A DNA stretch of 64,000 bases from an uncultured Odoribacter sp. GTDB lineage: Bacteria > Bacteroidota > Bacteroidia > Bacteroidales > Marinifilaceae. Position 1 is the stretch's first letter. Every line of letters starts with the position of its first letter. The notes under the pieces are model-generated. The model had not been told where the DNA came from. It made no database searches and saw only the letters and a list, made by a program, of their open reading frames with translations. This document shows positions 8,708-17,320 of the stretch, in pieces. The DNA lies in NCBI GenBank assembly GCA_944321165.1, contig CALUKE010000011.1, forward strand, positions 1-64,000, written 5' to 3'. A program made the position numbers and the translations under genes.

Positions 8708-9849
8708 TGCCGATCAACATATTTTGCTACTTCACAAGCAGCCAGCAAAAAGGCCCCGACACCGAAATCTGCTGTTGAAGAAGCATCAACGACCTGTCCC
8801 GGGATCGCTTTTTCACCGATAGGCTGAACATATCCGATTCGTCCATCCGGCTGCAAGGCTATGGTCGAAAGGTAATTCCATCCTTTCAAAGCCACGGGCA
8901 GATAGGTGGCCTCATCCAACCATCCATTGTTAATTCCCCAAAACAGACCGAAAGTAAAAAAAGCGGTCCCGCTGGTCTCTCTTCCCGGAGCCTGCTGAGG
9001 ATCAAGCAAACTGCGGGTCCAATAACCTTCTTCCTGCTGACAGCGAACAAGGGCCTTCGCCATCTCCCGATATCGCTGAATGTATTCCGCTCGATGAACA
9101 TCCTCCGCAGGCAAATCGGTCAATACTTTTGCCAAAGCCGCAAAAACCCATCCGTCTCCCCTCGCCCAGAAATCTTTCTTGCCATTCAACGTCTTGTGTT
9201 GGGGATAAACATACTTTCCATCCCGGTAATACAATCCCTCTTCATCATCATACATAATCTCATTGGCATAAGTCCAGTACTCATACAACTTTTCCAGATA
9301 CAACGGATTCCGGGTAACCCGATATAACTTTGTCATCACGGGCATTACCATGTAGAGGCCGTCCGCCCACCACCAGTAATCATTTCGGGATGTACCCATT
9401 TCATATTCCATCACTTCTCGCGCCCGGGCAATTTTCTTCGGCTCCGGATCCAAATGGTACAGATCGACATAAGTTTGAAAACAAATCTGCCAATCACCGA
9501 ACAGCACATGCTCATCGGTTTCCCCATAAGTGAGTTTCCATTGCAACTTGTCGTCGGATTTCGCTCCTTTCCACTGATTATGTTCTGCCCAGGCTTCTGA
9601 ATAAGCCCGATACTGTTCTCGTCCGGTCCTCTCATAAGCAGCCATATTCCCGGTATGGTAAGCCGCAACATGCCAGAAAGCCCATTGTTCTGCAGGCTGG
9701 TTTGTCTGCCAATAATCGTTTACCCGACAAATAATTTGCTCCACCGTCGCTTTATCCGGCAAGTCATTCTTTTTCTCTTCAGCTTTCGTATTGCCAGCAA
9801 GCAAGCCACACAAAAACAATCCTCCGAAAATCCATTGTTTTCTCATCAT
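8704..9849 (-). CDS. Glycoside hydrolase family 105 unsaturated uronyl hydrolase
   Basis: A secreted protein of 381 residues, signal MMRKQWIFGGLFLCGLLAG, of the YteR/YesR (GH105, Glyco_hydro_88 fold) type. It hydrolyses delta-4,5-unsaturated glucuronyl or galacturonyl residues left by polysaccharide lyases, by hydration of the double bond. Family motifs are visible: WWWADGLYMVMPVMTKLYRV (substrate-binding and catalytic Asp region), KDFWARGDGWVFAALAKVL, and SGTAFFTFGLFWGINNGWL. It is the first gene of the minus-strand glycan operon and is separated from the downstream rpoD unit by a terminator hairpin. I see no convincing promoter match directly upstream. Confidence 0.88.
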   Translation of the reverse strand: MMRKQWIFGGLFLCGLLAGNTKAEEKKNDLPDKATVEQIICRVNDYWQTNQPAEQWAFWHVAAYHTGNMAAYERTGREQYRAYSEAWAEHNQWKGAKSDDKLQWKLTYGETDEHVLFGDWQICFQTYVDLYHLDPEPKKIARAREVMEYEMGTSRNDYWWWADGLYMVMPVMTKLYRVTRNPLYLEKLYEYWTYANEIMYDDEEGLYYRDGKYVYPQHKTLNGKKDFWARGDGWVFAALAKVLTDLPAEDVHRAEYIQRYREMAKALVRCQQEEGYWTRSLLDPQQAPGRETSGTAFFTFGLFWGINNGWLDEATYLPVALKGWNYLSTIALQPDGRIGYVQPIGEKAIPGQVVDASSTADFGVGAFLLAACEVAKYVDRQ

Positions 9850-9926
9850 TTCTACAAAATTGTTTGCATAAAGATTGGTTAACGAAGATAATCATTATTT
9901 TTCAAACAAGTATTTAATTATCAAAA

Positions 9927-9957
9927 AAAATGGAACCTCGAGTAGAGGTTCCATTTT
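9927..9957. terminator. Bidirectional-type hairpin terminator of rpoD
   Basis: The arms AAAATGGAACCTC (9927-9939) and GAGGTTCCATTTT (9945-9957) form a strong stem with a 5-base loop. On the minus strand it is followed by a run of T (plus-strand A 9923-9930) and lies 21 bp after the rpoD stop. This fits Rho-independent termination of rpoD. Confidence 0.85.
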
Positions 9958-9977
9958 TCATTTATCTTTTACAATCC

Positions 9978-10838
9978 CTATCCCAAATAAGTCTTTAACA
10001 ACTTGCTTCTGGAAGAATGTCTCAAGCGCCGGATAGCCTTTTCCTTGATTTGTCGAACTCGTTCGCGCGTCAAACCGAATTTTTCACCGATTTCTTCCAA
10101 TGTCATTTCCTGGCAATTGATACCAAAAAACAGTTTAATAATATCACGTTCCCGTTCGGTCAGAGTCGACAGAGCCCTTTCCACTTCTGTCGAAAGAGAT
10201 TCATTGATCAAAGTCCTGTCAGCAATGGGAGAATCATCATTTACCAATACATCAAGCAGACTGTTATCCTCGCCTTCAACAAAAGGGGCATCCACAGAAA
10301 TATGACGTCCGGAAACTCGCAAGGTATCAGCCACCTTTTCTGCAGGCAAATCCAATGAATCAGCCAGTTCCTCCGGAGAAGGACGCCGTTCATTTTCCTG
10401 CTCAAAACGAGAAAATGCCTTGTTGATCTTATTCAATGATCCCACCTGATTCAAGGGCAAACGGACAATACGCGACTGTTCAGCCAGCGCCTGCAAAATA
10501 GATTGACGAATCCACCATACGGCATAAGATATAAACTTAAATCCCCGGGTTTCATCGAATTTTTCAGCTGCTTTAATCAACCCCAAATTACCTTCATTGA
10601 TCAAATCCGGTAAACTCAATCCCTGATTCTGATACTGCTTCGCTACGGAAACAACAAACCGCAGATTCGCTCTCGTCAATTTCTCCAGTGCTTTCTGGTC
10701 ACCCTTCCGAATCCGTTGAGCCAATTCAACTTCTTCCTCGACCGTGATCAGATCCTCTTTACCAATCTCCTGCAAATACTTATCCAGAGAAGCACTCTCC
10801 CTATTGGTTATTGATTTTGTGATTTTTAGTTGTCTCAT
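9978..10838 (-). CDS. rpoD: RNA polymerase primary sigma factor RpoD/SigA
   Basis: A 286-residue sigma-70 factor of the short Bacteroidota primary type, which lacks the long region 1.1 and non-conserved domain of proteobacterial RpoD. Region 1.2 is at [20 protein letters not shown]. Region 2 has [38 protein letters not shown] and [20 protein letters not shown]. Region 3 follows at about 130-205 and region 4 at [16 protein letters not shown] and [18 protein letters not shown]. It recognises the TTTG / TAnnTTTG promoters seen elsewhere in this window. The gene is monocistronic, with its own -7 box and terminator. Confidence 0.97.
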   Translation of the reverse strand: MRQLKITKSITNRESASLDKYLQEIGKEDLITVEEEVELAQRIRKGDQKALEKLTRANLRFVVSVAKQYQNQGLSLPDLINEGNLGLIKAAEKFDETRGFKFISYAVWWIRQSILQALAEQSRIVRLPLNQVGSLNKINKAFSRFEQENERRPSPEELADSLDLPAEKVADTLRVSGRHISVDAPFVEGEDNSLLDVLVNDDSPIADRTLINESLSTEVERALSTLTERERDIIKLFFGINCQEMTLEEIGEKFGLTRERVRQIKEKAIRRLRHSSRSKLLKTYLG

Positions 10839-10870
10839 ACTATCTTATATATACCACTGCAAACGTCTTG

Positions 10871-10878
10871 CAAAGGTA
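10871..10878 (-). promoter_or_regulatory. Promoter -7 box of rpoD
   Basis: The minus strand reads TACCTTTG, an exact match to the Bacteroides -7 consensus TAnnTTTG, 32 bp upstream of the rpoD start. The -33 region is a weak TTGG within the palindrome at 10897-10921. Confidence 0.65.
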
Positions 10879-10896
10879 TGGTTTTTTATTCATTTA

Positions 10897-10921
10897 CCAA
10901 TTTGTTAATTTAACCAATTGG
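10897..10921. promoter_or_regulatory. 25-bp imperfect palindrome over the rpoD -33 region
   Basis: Outer arms CCAATT / AATTGG and inner arms GTTAA / TTAAC are symmetric around one base, with one mismatch per side. It covers the place where the rpoD -33 element should be and lies just after the htrA stop at 10938. It could be an operator for rpoD or a weak 3' hairpin of htrA; the lack of a good T-run favours the first. Confidence 0.4.
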
Positions 10922-10937
10922 ACGCTATTAACATTTT

Positions 10938-12392
10938 TTAATTCATCAATGAAAAAGCGAAATATTCAACTCTTCCACGAGGACTGACAGCCGTAACAAA
11001 AACCCCCTCATTTCCTGCAGCTTTCAAAGCCCGTTCCAAGTCCTCGCCATCATAAATCGTATGATTGTTGATTTTAACAATAATATAACCTTCCGTCAAA
11101 CCGGCCTCCTTAAATTTTCCATTTTTCAATTCTGTAATTTTAACCCCCTTGTTCAATCGGTAGCGGTATTGATCACTCCGAGTCAACGGTTGAACCTTGG
11201 CTCCCAAAATACCGGTCTGATCCGTCAAAGCGGTATCTCCGTAGGTATTCTGCAAAACAATATCGACCGCTTTTTCTTTTCCATCCCGACTCAAAGTTAC
11301 TTGTACCGCATCCCCCGGTGCATATTTGGCCAATTGTTCCTGCAATTCAGCAAATGACTTCACATCATAACCATTCAATTGCAAGATCACATCTTTCGGC
11401 TGGATACCGCCTTTTTCAGCAGCACTGCCTTTTAACACTTCAGCCACATAAATACCAGACTGTTCCTTCACCTTATATTCTTTGGCCAATGCCGGAGTCA
11501 ATTCATCCATAGAGATACCGATCAACGCGCGTTGCACTTTCCCGTATTCCCGCAAATCACTGACCACCTTGCGAGCGACATTCACCGGAACCGCAAAAGA
11601 ATAACCGGAATAACTACCCGTAGGCGATTGTATGGCTGTATTGATCCCGATCAATTCTCCTTTTGCATTCACCAAAGCTCCCCCACTATTTCCCGGATTC
11701 ACAGCGGCATCCGTTTGCAAAAAAGACTCCAGACTCATTTTTCCGCTCAATTGACGAGCCTTGGCACTGATAATGCCGGCTGTCACTGTTGAAGTCAAAT
11801 TATAGGGATTACCAACAGCCAGCACCCATTCTCCCAATACAACATCGTCGGAATTTCCATATTCAATGGGTTGCAAGCCGGTCGCATCGATCTTCAACAA
11901 AGCGATGTCCGTATCTGGATCCGCACCAATCACCTTGGCTTCAAACTCACGCTTATCATTCAAAGTAACCATCACCTTATCACTGCGGTCAATCACATGA
12001 TTATTGGTGATGATATAGCCATCTTCCGTGATAATCACCCCCGATCCGATTCCCATATTTTGAGGGACTTCCCGTACCTGAGGACGCACTCCCCCAAACC
12101 AGAAATCCAGCGGATTGCCATAATACTCCTTTCGCATCTGTATGGTCATCACATTCACCACCGTAGGAACAGTTTTTTTTGCAGCTTCCCGCAAATCAGC
12201 CAAAGCAAAACTGTCATTTTGTCCGCTATTGTTCGTAGTCTGCACGACAGGACGGGCAGAACCCGGTCCTACCACCGAATGTTGCAAAGAAGGTTGTACG
12301 GTTTTCGTCTCCAAACCGTCTGCTACCACATACGCAATCAGGCCGCCTGCAAGCCCTAATACCAAAGGAATTATAAATTTCATTACTTTCAT
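10938..12392 (-). CDS. htrA: HtrA/DegP (Do) family periplasmic serine protease
   Basis: A 484-residue envelope protease and chaperone. Residues 4-24 are an N-terminal hydrophobic signal or anchor. The trypsin-like domain carries the triad His132 (ITNNHVID), Asp162 (DPDTDIALLKI) and Ser236 (NPGNSGGAL). Two PDZ domains follow, the first around residues 290-380 (ALIGISMDELTPALAKEYKV, GIQPKDVILQLNG, LSRDGKEKAVDIVLQNT), the second around 395-484 (GVKITELKNGKFKEAGLTEG). It degrades or refolds damaged periplasmic proteins. It is transcribed away from dapF and ends shortly before the rpoD promoter. Length and domain order are normal for the family. Confidence 0.95.
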   Translation of the reverse strand: MKVMKFIIPLVLGLAGGLIAYVVADGLETKTVQPSLQHSVVGPGSARPVVQTTNNSGQNDSFALADLREAAKKTVPTVVNVMTIQMRKEYYGNPLDFWFGGVRPQVREVPQNMGIGSGVIITEDGYIITNNHVIDRSDKVMVTLNDKREFEAKVIGADPDTDIALLKIDATGLQPIEYGNSDDVVLGEWVLAVGNPYNLTSTVTAGIISAKARQLSGKMSLESFLQTDAAVNPGNSGGALVNAKGELIGINTAIQSPTGSYSGYSFAVPVNVARKVVSDLREYGKVQRALIGISMDELTPALAKEYKVKEQSGIYVAEVLKGSAAEKGGIQPKDVILQLNGYDVKSFAELQEQLAKYAPGDAVQVTLSRDGKEKAVDIVLQNTYGDTALTDQTGILGAKVQPLTRSDQYRYRLNKGVKITELKNGKFKEAGLTEGYIIVKINNHTIYDGEDLERALKAAGNEGVFVTAVSPRGRVEYFAFSLMN

Positions 12393-12430
12393 ATTCTTTC
12401 CTGATTTATATTACAAATTCAAAATTATCG

Positions 12431-12461
12431 TTTGTCACAAATGATAATAACAATATCTTTG
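12431..12461 (+). promoter_or_regulatory. Promoter of dapF
   Basis: TTTG at 12431-12434 and TATCTTTG at 12454-12461 match the Bacteroides -33/-7 consensus with a 19-bp spacer. The expected transcript start leaves about 45 bases of leader before the dapF ATG at 12511. Confidence 0.75.
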
Positions 12462-12510
12462 CCAAGTATTCATTAATAATTTCTTAATTAGTAAAGCTTA
12501 ACATCGCACT

Positions 12511-13305
12511 ATGATTATTAAGTTTCAAAAATACCAGGGAGCAGGCAACGATTTCATTATCATAGACAACCGAAACAAGTTTTTTGATTTTTCCCCGGCA
12601 ATCGTCCATCATTTCTGCGACCGCCGTTTTGGTATCGGCGCCGATGGTCTCATGTTACTGGAAAATTGTCCGAACTATGATTTCAAAATGCGCTATTTCA
12701 ATGCAGACGGCCAAGAAGCCAGTCTATGCGGAAACGGAAGCCGATGCATCATTGCCTATGCCCATCACCTGGGATTATTCGATCATCAAACCCGCTTTCT
12801 GGCTGTAGACGGCGAACACCGGGGCGAAATGACCTCTTCCGGAGTAAAAGTCAGAATGAACGATGTAAACCACATCACCGTCACTCCGGATTATTATTAT
12901 CTGAATACCGGATCTCCCCATTGTGTAAAAATTGTCGGGGATGCCTTTCAAACCGACGTATTCACACAAGGAAGAACCATCCGTTATTCTCCCCCGTTCC
13001 AACCGGAGGGCACCAATGTCAATTTCATCACTCCGACCTCTGATTTTATCAAAATCGCGACTTACGAGCGGGGCGTAGAAAACGAAACCCTCGCCTGTGG
13101 CACCGGTTGCGTAGCTTCCGCTCTGGTGACAGCACTCATTCGCCATGCCGATCACGGCACCTATACCTTACAAGCCAAAGGAGGAACCCTGAAAGTAAGT
13201 TTTCAACGAATCTCCGAACAACATTTCACCCACATCTGGCTGGAAGGTCCCGCCGAATTCGTCTTTGCCGGAGAAATAGAAATCAAGACTGCTCAGTCTT
13301 TCTGA
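12511..13305 (+). CDS. dapF: Diaminopimelate epimerase DapF
   Basis: This 264-residue cytoplasmic enzyme interconverts LL- and meso-diaminopimelate without a cofactor, for lysine and peptidoglycan synthesis. The two catalytic cysteines are in place: Cys73 in ASLCGNGSRC and Cys196 in ETLACGTGCVASA. N-terminal FQKYQGAGNDFIIIDNR and the central YYYLNTGSPHCVKIV are family motifs. Length is normal. It has its own promoter, divergent from htrA. Its 3' end overlaps by 13 bp the convergent META-domain lipoprotein gene. Confidence 0.97.
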   Translation: MIIKFQKYQGAGNDFIIIDNRNKFFDFSPAIVHHFCDRRFGIGADGLMLLENCPNYDFKMRYFNADGQEASLCGNGSRCIIAYAHHLGLFDHQTRFLAVDGEHRGEMTSSGVKVRMNDVNHITVTPDYYYLNTGSPHCVKIVGDAFQTDVFTQGRTIRYSPPFQPEGTNVNFITPTSDFIKIATYERGVENETLACGTGCVASALVTALIRHADHGTYTLQAKGGTLKVSFQRISEQHFTHIWLEGPAEFVFAGEIEIKTAQSF

Positions 13306-13727
13306 GTAGTCTCCTCCACCTTTTTAAACACTGCAACTACCTGGTCTTTGACAAGAAAAGAAAGTTTATTGTCTTTGATGGAATAGGCATCCACCGCATC
13401 CAACATCTGGAAAAATTCACTCTCGATCTGCGAATCCGGGCAACTCATCCGGGTTGCTCCCATCGGAGAAAATTTCAGATGATTCGATTCCATCTCGTAA
13501 TTCCCAAAAAAACGATTACAACCACCTCTTCCGTTCACCCGATGTTCAGCCTCGCTAAACTGAATAAAAATCTCACTGTCAGGATCACTCAAACTCACCT
13601 CCCGATCATTCAGTGTTTGCAACACCCACTTCACTCCACCCAATTTCGCCATATTTTTAGATGAATTACACCCTGTCGCGGCCAACATAACACAAAATAA
13701 AAATAAAACACTTTTCATGACTTTCAT
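13293..13727 (-). CDS. META-domain (HslJ-like) lipoprotein
   Basis: A 144-residue lipoprotein with signal MKVMKSVLFLFCVMLAATGC and a single META domain: GVKWVLQTLNDREV, GRGGCNRFFGNYEM, and MGATRMSCPDSQIESEFFQML. META domains occur in heat-inducible HslJ and in secreted stress-related proteins; no enzymatic activity is established. ATG 13718 (MKSVLFLF) is an equally good start. It converges with dapF, overlapping its last codons. Confidence 0.85.
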   Translation of the reverse strand: MKVMKSVLFLFCVMLAATGCNSSKNMAKLGGVKWVLQTLNDREVSLSDPDSEIFIQFSEAEHRVNGRGGCNRFFGNYEMESNHLKFSPMGATRMSCPDSQIESEFFQMLDAVDAYSIKDNKLSFLVKDQVVAVFKKVEETTQKD

Positions 13728-13958
13728 CTTTTCGATCCAAACTTTGACTTATATATGCAAATATCATGCCATTTACAAGATTGAATAAATAATTATTTAT
13801 TTGAAAACTCATAAGAAACACATTCCAAAGCGATTTCTTTGATCGGAAGTAAGAACTTTATCTCTCTGAAAAGCAGACTCTCATCAACAAACAAATAAAA
13901 ATTTCTCATACGGCTCAAATAAAAACCCGATTAAAGATAAAATTACGTAATTGGTTTG
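13728..13958. other. Intergenic region upstream of the nqr promoter
   Basis: About 230 bp of AT-rich DNA between the META lipoprotein gene and the nqr promoter. I see no reading frame, RNA gene or repeat in it. Confidence 0.6.
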
Positions 13959-13966
13959 TATATTTG
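13959..13966 (+). promoter_or_regulatory. Promoter -7 box of the nqr operon
   Basis: TATATTTG matches TAnnTTTG exactly, 120 bp upstream of the nqrA ATG. No TTTG sits at the ideal -33 spacing. The leader it would produce contains the hairpin at 14006-14035. Confidence 0.55.
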
Positions 13967-14005
13967 TACCTTAAATTTTAAGAAAACCATAACACTTCAT
14001 AAATG

Positions 14006-14035
14006 ATTCACCCACCGTCTTCGGAATGGGTGAAT
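14006..14035 (+). promoter_or_regulatory. Hairpin in the nqrA leader
   Basis: ATTCACCCA (14006-14014) pairs with TGGGTGAAT (14027-14035), and an inner CCG/CGG pair extends the stem toward a small TCTT loop. It lies about 50 bases before the nqrA start. No T-run follows, so it is more likely an RNA-stability or control element than a terminator. Confidence 0.45.
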
Positions 14036-14086
14036 GGTTATGCAGTTAGTCATGATAAACACTTAATTATTAATAATTAAAACAAC

Positions 14087-15442
14087 ATGTCCAAGGTAAT
14101 CAAATTAAAAAAAGGCCTTGATATCAAGTTAAACGGAGAAGCGGAAAAAGTCGTGCAACCGGCTGGTAAAATCACCAGCTGTGCATTGAAACCGACGGAT
14201 TTCCGGGCATTGACTCCGAAACTGATGGTCAAGGTCGGCGATGAAGTGAAAGCGGGAGATGTCCTTTTCACCGACAAAACTCATCCCGAAATCAAATTCA
14301 CGACACCGGTCAGCGGCAGCATCGAGGCTGTCAACCGGGGCGAAAGGCGTAAACTGTTGGAAGTCGTAGTAAAAGCAGATGCCGAAATTCAATACCGGGA
14401 TTTCGGGAAAGCGGATGTCAACAAACTGAAGCGGGAAGAAATCATCACCCGTTTGTTAGAAAGCGGCGTATGGCCCATGATCAAACAACGTCCGTACGAC
14501 ATCATTGCCCATCCGGAAAATACGCCAAAGGCCGTATTCGTATCGGCTTTCGACACGGCCCCCTTAGCTCCGGACTATGATCTGATCCTCAACAACCAGG
14601 AAAAAGATCTGCAAACCGGAATAGATTGCCTCTGCAAGTTATGTGGAAAAAATGTAAACCTGAATCTACCGGCCGACACACCGTCCAGCTCTGTATTTCT
14701 GAAATTACAGCATGTCGACCTCAATTATTTCAGTGGTCCGCATCCGGCAGGGAATGTTGGAGTACAAATCCACCACCTGAATCCGATCAATAAGGGTGAA
14801 CAGGTATGGGTGGTCAATATACAGGATGTAGCCATTATCGGCCGTCTCTTTAACGAAGGTCGGTTCGACGCCCGGAAAACCATCGTTCTTGCCGGTTCGG
14901 AAGTCAGCAAACCCCGATACGAGCAAACCATCCTGGGTGCTTCCATCCAGACCCTGACCGCTGGCAACCTGAAAAACGCCACCGAACAACGGATTATTTC
15001 CGGTAACGTACTGACCGGAACCCAGGTAACAGCCAACGGCTATCTCGGTTATTACGACAACCAGATCACGGTCATTCCGGAAGGCAACCACTACGAATTT
15101 TTAGGCTGGGCCACACCCGGATTCAATAAATTTTCTGCCTCCAAACTGTTCCCGTCCTTCCTGTGTCCTCAAAAACATTACACACTGGACACCAACTACC
15201 ACGGAGAACGACGGGCATTTGTCGTCAGCGGACAATACGAAAAAGTATTCCCCATGGATATCTATCCGGTGTATTTGCTGAAAGCCTGTCTGACACAGGA
15301 CATCGACCGCATGGAACAACTCGGAATCTACGAAGTGGCTCCGGAAGACATGGCCTTATGCGAATTTGTCTGTACATCCAAAATCCCCGTTCAGCAAATT
15401 TTAAGCAACGGCATTGAACTGATGATGAAAGAAACCAATTAA
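14087..15442 (+). CDS. nqrA: Na+-translocating NADH:quinone reductase subunit A
   Basis: First subunit of the six-subunit sodium-pumping NADH:quinone oxidoreductase (NQR), a peripheral cytoplasmic protein associated with ubiquinone/menaquinone binding. Typical segments are KKGLDIKLNGEAEKVV near the N-terminus, LTPKLMVKVGDEVKAGDVLF, and SGPHPAGNVGVQIHHLNPIN in the middle. The length of 451 residues is normal. It opens the operon nqrABCDEF, whose genes follow with short spacers on the same strand; nqrB starts 14 bp after the stop. Confidence 0.97.
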   Translation: MSKVIKLKKGLDIKLNGEAEKVVQPAGKITSCALKPTDFRALTPKLMVKVGDEVKAGDVLFTDKTHPEIKFTTPVSGSIEAVNRGERRKLLEVVVKADAEIQYRDFGKADVNKLKREEIITRLLESGVWPMIKQRPYDIIAHPENTPKAVFVSAFDTAPLAPDYDLILNNQEKDLQTGIDCLCKLCGKNVNLNLPADTPSSSVFLKLQHVDLNYFSGPHPAGNVGVQIHHLNPINKGEQVWVVNIQDVAIIGRLFNEGRFDARKTIVLAGSEVSKPRYEQTILGASIQTLTAGNLKNATEQRIISGNVLTGTQVTANGYLGYYDNQITVIPEGNHYEFLGWATPGFNKFSASKLFPSFLCPQKHYTLDTNYHGERRAFVVSGQYEKVFPMDIYPVYLLKACLTQDIDRMEQLGIYEVAPEDMALCEFVCTSKIPVQQILSNGIELMMKETN

Positions 15443-15456
15443 AATTTAAAATAAAA

Positions 15457-16596
15457 ATGAATTTTTTACGAAATTATTTAGATAAGCAAAAACCTAAATT
15501 TGAAAAAGGAGGAAAGCTGGAAAAACTGCACTCCGTTTTCACCGGTTTTGAGTCTTTTCTTTTCGTGCCGAACACGACCACATCCGGAGGAGCACATATC
15601 CGGGATGCCGTCGATTTGAAGAGGACCATGATCATCGTTGTCCTGGCCCTGGTTCCGGCACTGCTGTTCGGTATTTACAACGTAGGTTACCAGCATTTCA
15701 ACGCCATCGGAGCTTTGGCGGAGACCTCTTTCTGGCAGCTCTTTTTCTACGGTTTGTGGAAAGTGCTCCCGATGATCATTGTTTCCTATGTAGTCGGCCT
15801 GGGCATAGAATTTGCCGTTGCTCAGATAAAAGGCCATGAGATCAACGAAGGTTTCCTGGTATCGGGACTGTTGATCCCCATGATCATGCCGGTAGAAGCG
15901 CCACTGTGGATGATTGCCTTGTCCACCGCTTTCGCCGTGATTATCGGCAAGGAAATTTTCGGTGGTACCGGTATGAATATCTGGAACCCGGCCCTATTGG
16001 CACGCGCCTTCTTCTTCTTCTCTTATCCGTCCATGATCTCCGGCGACAAGGTATGGATTGCCAGCGATACGGCCGATGCCATTTCCCAGGCGACACCCCT
16101 GGCCCAGATGGCTTTGGGACAACCGCTGACTTACAGCACCGCCGACATGTTCTGGGGTTTCATTCCCGGATCCATCGGTGAAACGTCTGTCTTCTGCATC
16201 CTGTTGGGAGCGCTGTTGCTATTGCTGACCAATGTAGCCAGCTGGCGCATCATGCTGTCCGTATTTGTGGGAGGATTCCTGATGGCTCTCATTTTCCAGC
16301 CGATTTCCGGCGTTGCCGCTTACCAGCAACTGTGCATGGGAGGTTTTGCCTTCGGAGCCGTATTCATGGCCACCGACCCGGTTACATCTTCCCAGACCAA
16401 TACCGGAAAATACATTTACGGATTGCTGATCGGAGCCATGGCAGTCATTATCCGCTGCATCAACCCCGGTTATCCCGAAGGCATGATGTTGGCCATCCTG
16501 CTGATGAACACCTTTGCTCCGCTGATCGACTGGTGTGTCGTACAATCCAACATCAAACGCAGGTTGAAAAGAGCCAAAGCCGTTGCACGATTGTAA
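15457..16596 (+). CDS. nqrB: Na+-translocating NADH:quinone reductase subunit B
   Basis: Integral membrane subunit with about ten helices that carries a covalently bound FMN and riboflavin and forms part of the sodium path. The flavinylation context is at DAISQATPLAQ, with Thr about residue 213; the usual SGAT appears here as SQAT. Other NqrB/RnfD signatures are VSGLLIPMIMPVEAPLWMIA, FGGTGMNIWNPALLARAFFF, and IPGSIGETSVFCILLGALLL. The length of 379 residues is normal. It directly abuts nqrC. Confidence 0.96.
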   Translation: MNFLRNYLDKQKPKFEKGGKLEKLHSVFTGFESFLFVPNTTTSGGAHIRDAVDLKRTMIIVVLALVPALLFGIYNVGYQHFNAIGALAETSFWQLFFYGLWKVLPMIIVSYVVGLGIEFAVAQIKGHEINEGFLVSGLLIPMIMPVEAPLWMIALSTAFAVIIGKEIFGGTGMNIWNPALLARAFFFFSYPSMISGDKVWIASDTADAISQATPLAQMALGQPLTYSTADMFWGFIPGSIGETSVFCILLGALLLLLTNVASWRIMLSVFVGGFLMALIFQPISGVAAYQQLCMGGFAFGAVFMATDPVTSSQTNTGKYIYGLLIGAMAVIIRCINPGYPEGMMLAILLMNTFAPLIDWCVVQSNIKRRLKRAKAVARL

Positions 16597-16632
16597 ATGG
16601 CGGATGTAGATAACCTTATAAAACTAAATTCT

Positions 16633-17319
16633 ATGAATAAACAAGGAAATACATACACATTCCTGTATTCAGTGGTTCTGGTAGTAGTCGTAGCAGCCCT
16701 GCTGTCCGTCGTTTCTCTTTCATTGCAACCGCGTCAGAACGAAAACCGGGAAAACGAGAAGAGACAGAACATCCTGAGTGCCATACACATTTCCTCCACG
16801 GCAGACAATTCGGCCGAACTGTTTAACAAATACATCAAAGAACAGTTCATCGTCAACGCCAAAGGAGAAAAAATCGAAGGCAATGCCTTCAACGTCAGCA
16901 TTGACAAACAATACAGCCTGCCGGTGGACAAACGGGAATTACCGGTATTTGTCGCCGATGTAGACGGAGCCACCAAATACATCCTGCCCATCTATGGCGC
17001 CGGTTTGTGGGGAGCCATCTGGGGCTATATTTCTTTGGACGAGAACAAAGAAACCATTTACGGTACGTTCTTTGACCATGCCAGTGAAACGCCTGGTTTG
17101 GGTGCAGAAATCACCACACCGAAATTCAACGAGCAATTCCGCAACAAAAAGATCTTTTCCGGTACCCAGCTGGTGGGTATTGAAGTCGTAAAAGGCGGAA
17201 GCACTCCGGGAAGCAATCAGGTAGACGCCATCTCCGGAGGTACCATTACTTCCAAAGGAGTTGAATCCATGATCAAGAATTACTTAACCTATTACGAACC
17301 GTTTTTAAAACAAAGATAA
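16633..17319 (+). CDS. nqrC: Na+-translocating NADH:quinone reductase subunit C
   Basis: Membrane-anchored periplasmic subunit carrying a second covalent FMN. One N-terminal helix (TYTFLYSVVLVVVVAALLSV) is followed by the FMN-binding domain; the acceptor Thr is residue 204 in the motif DAISGGTITSKGVE. I prefer ATG 16633 (MNKQGNTYTFLYS), which matches the family N-terminus; an in-frame ATG at 16597, immediately after the nqrB stop, would add twelve residues. nqrD begins two bases after the stop, indicating translational coupling. Confidence 0.95.
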   Translation: MNKQGNTYTFLYSVVLVVVVAALLSVVSLSLQPRQNENRENEKRQNILSAIHISSTADNSAELFNKYIKEQFIVNAKGEKIEGNAFNVSIDKQYSLPVDKRELPVFVADVDGATKYILPIYGAGLWGAIWGYISLDENKETIYGTFFDHASETPGLGAEITTPKFNEQFRNKKIFSGTQLVGIEVVKGGSTPGSNQVDAISGGTITSKGVESMIKNYLTYYEPFLKQR

Positions 17320-17320
17320 A

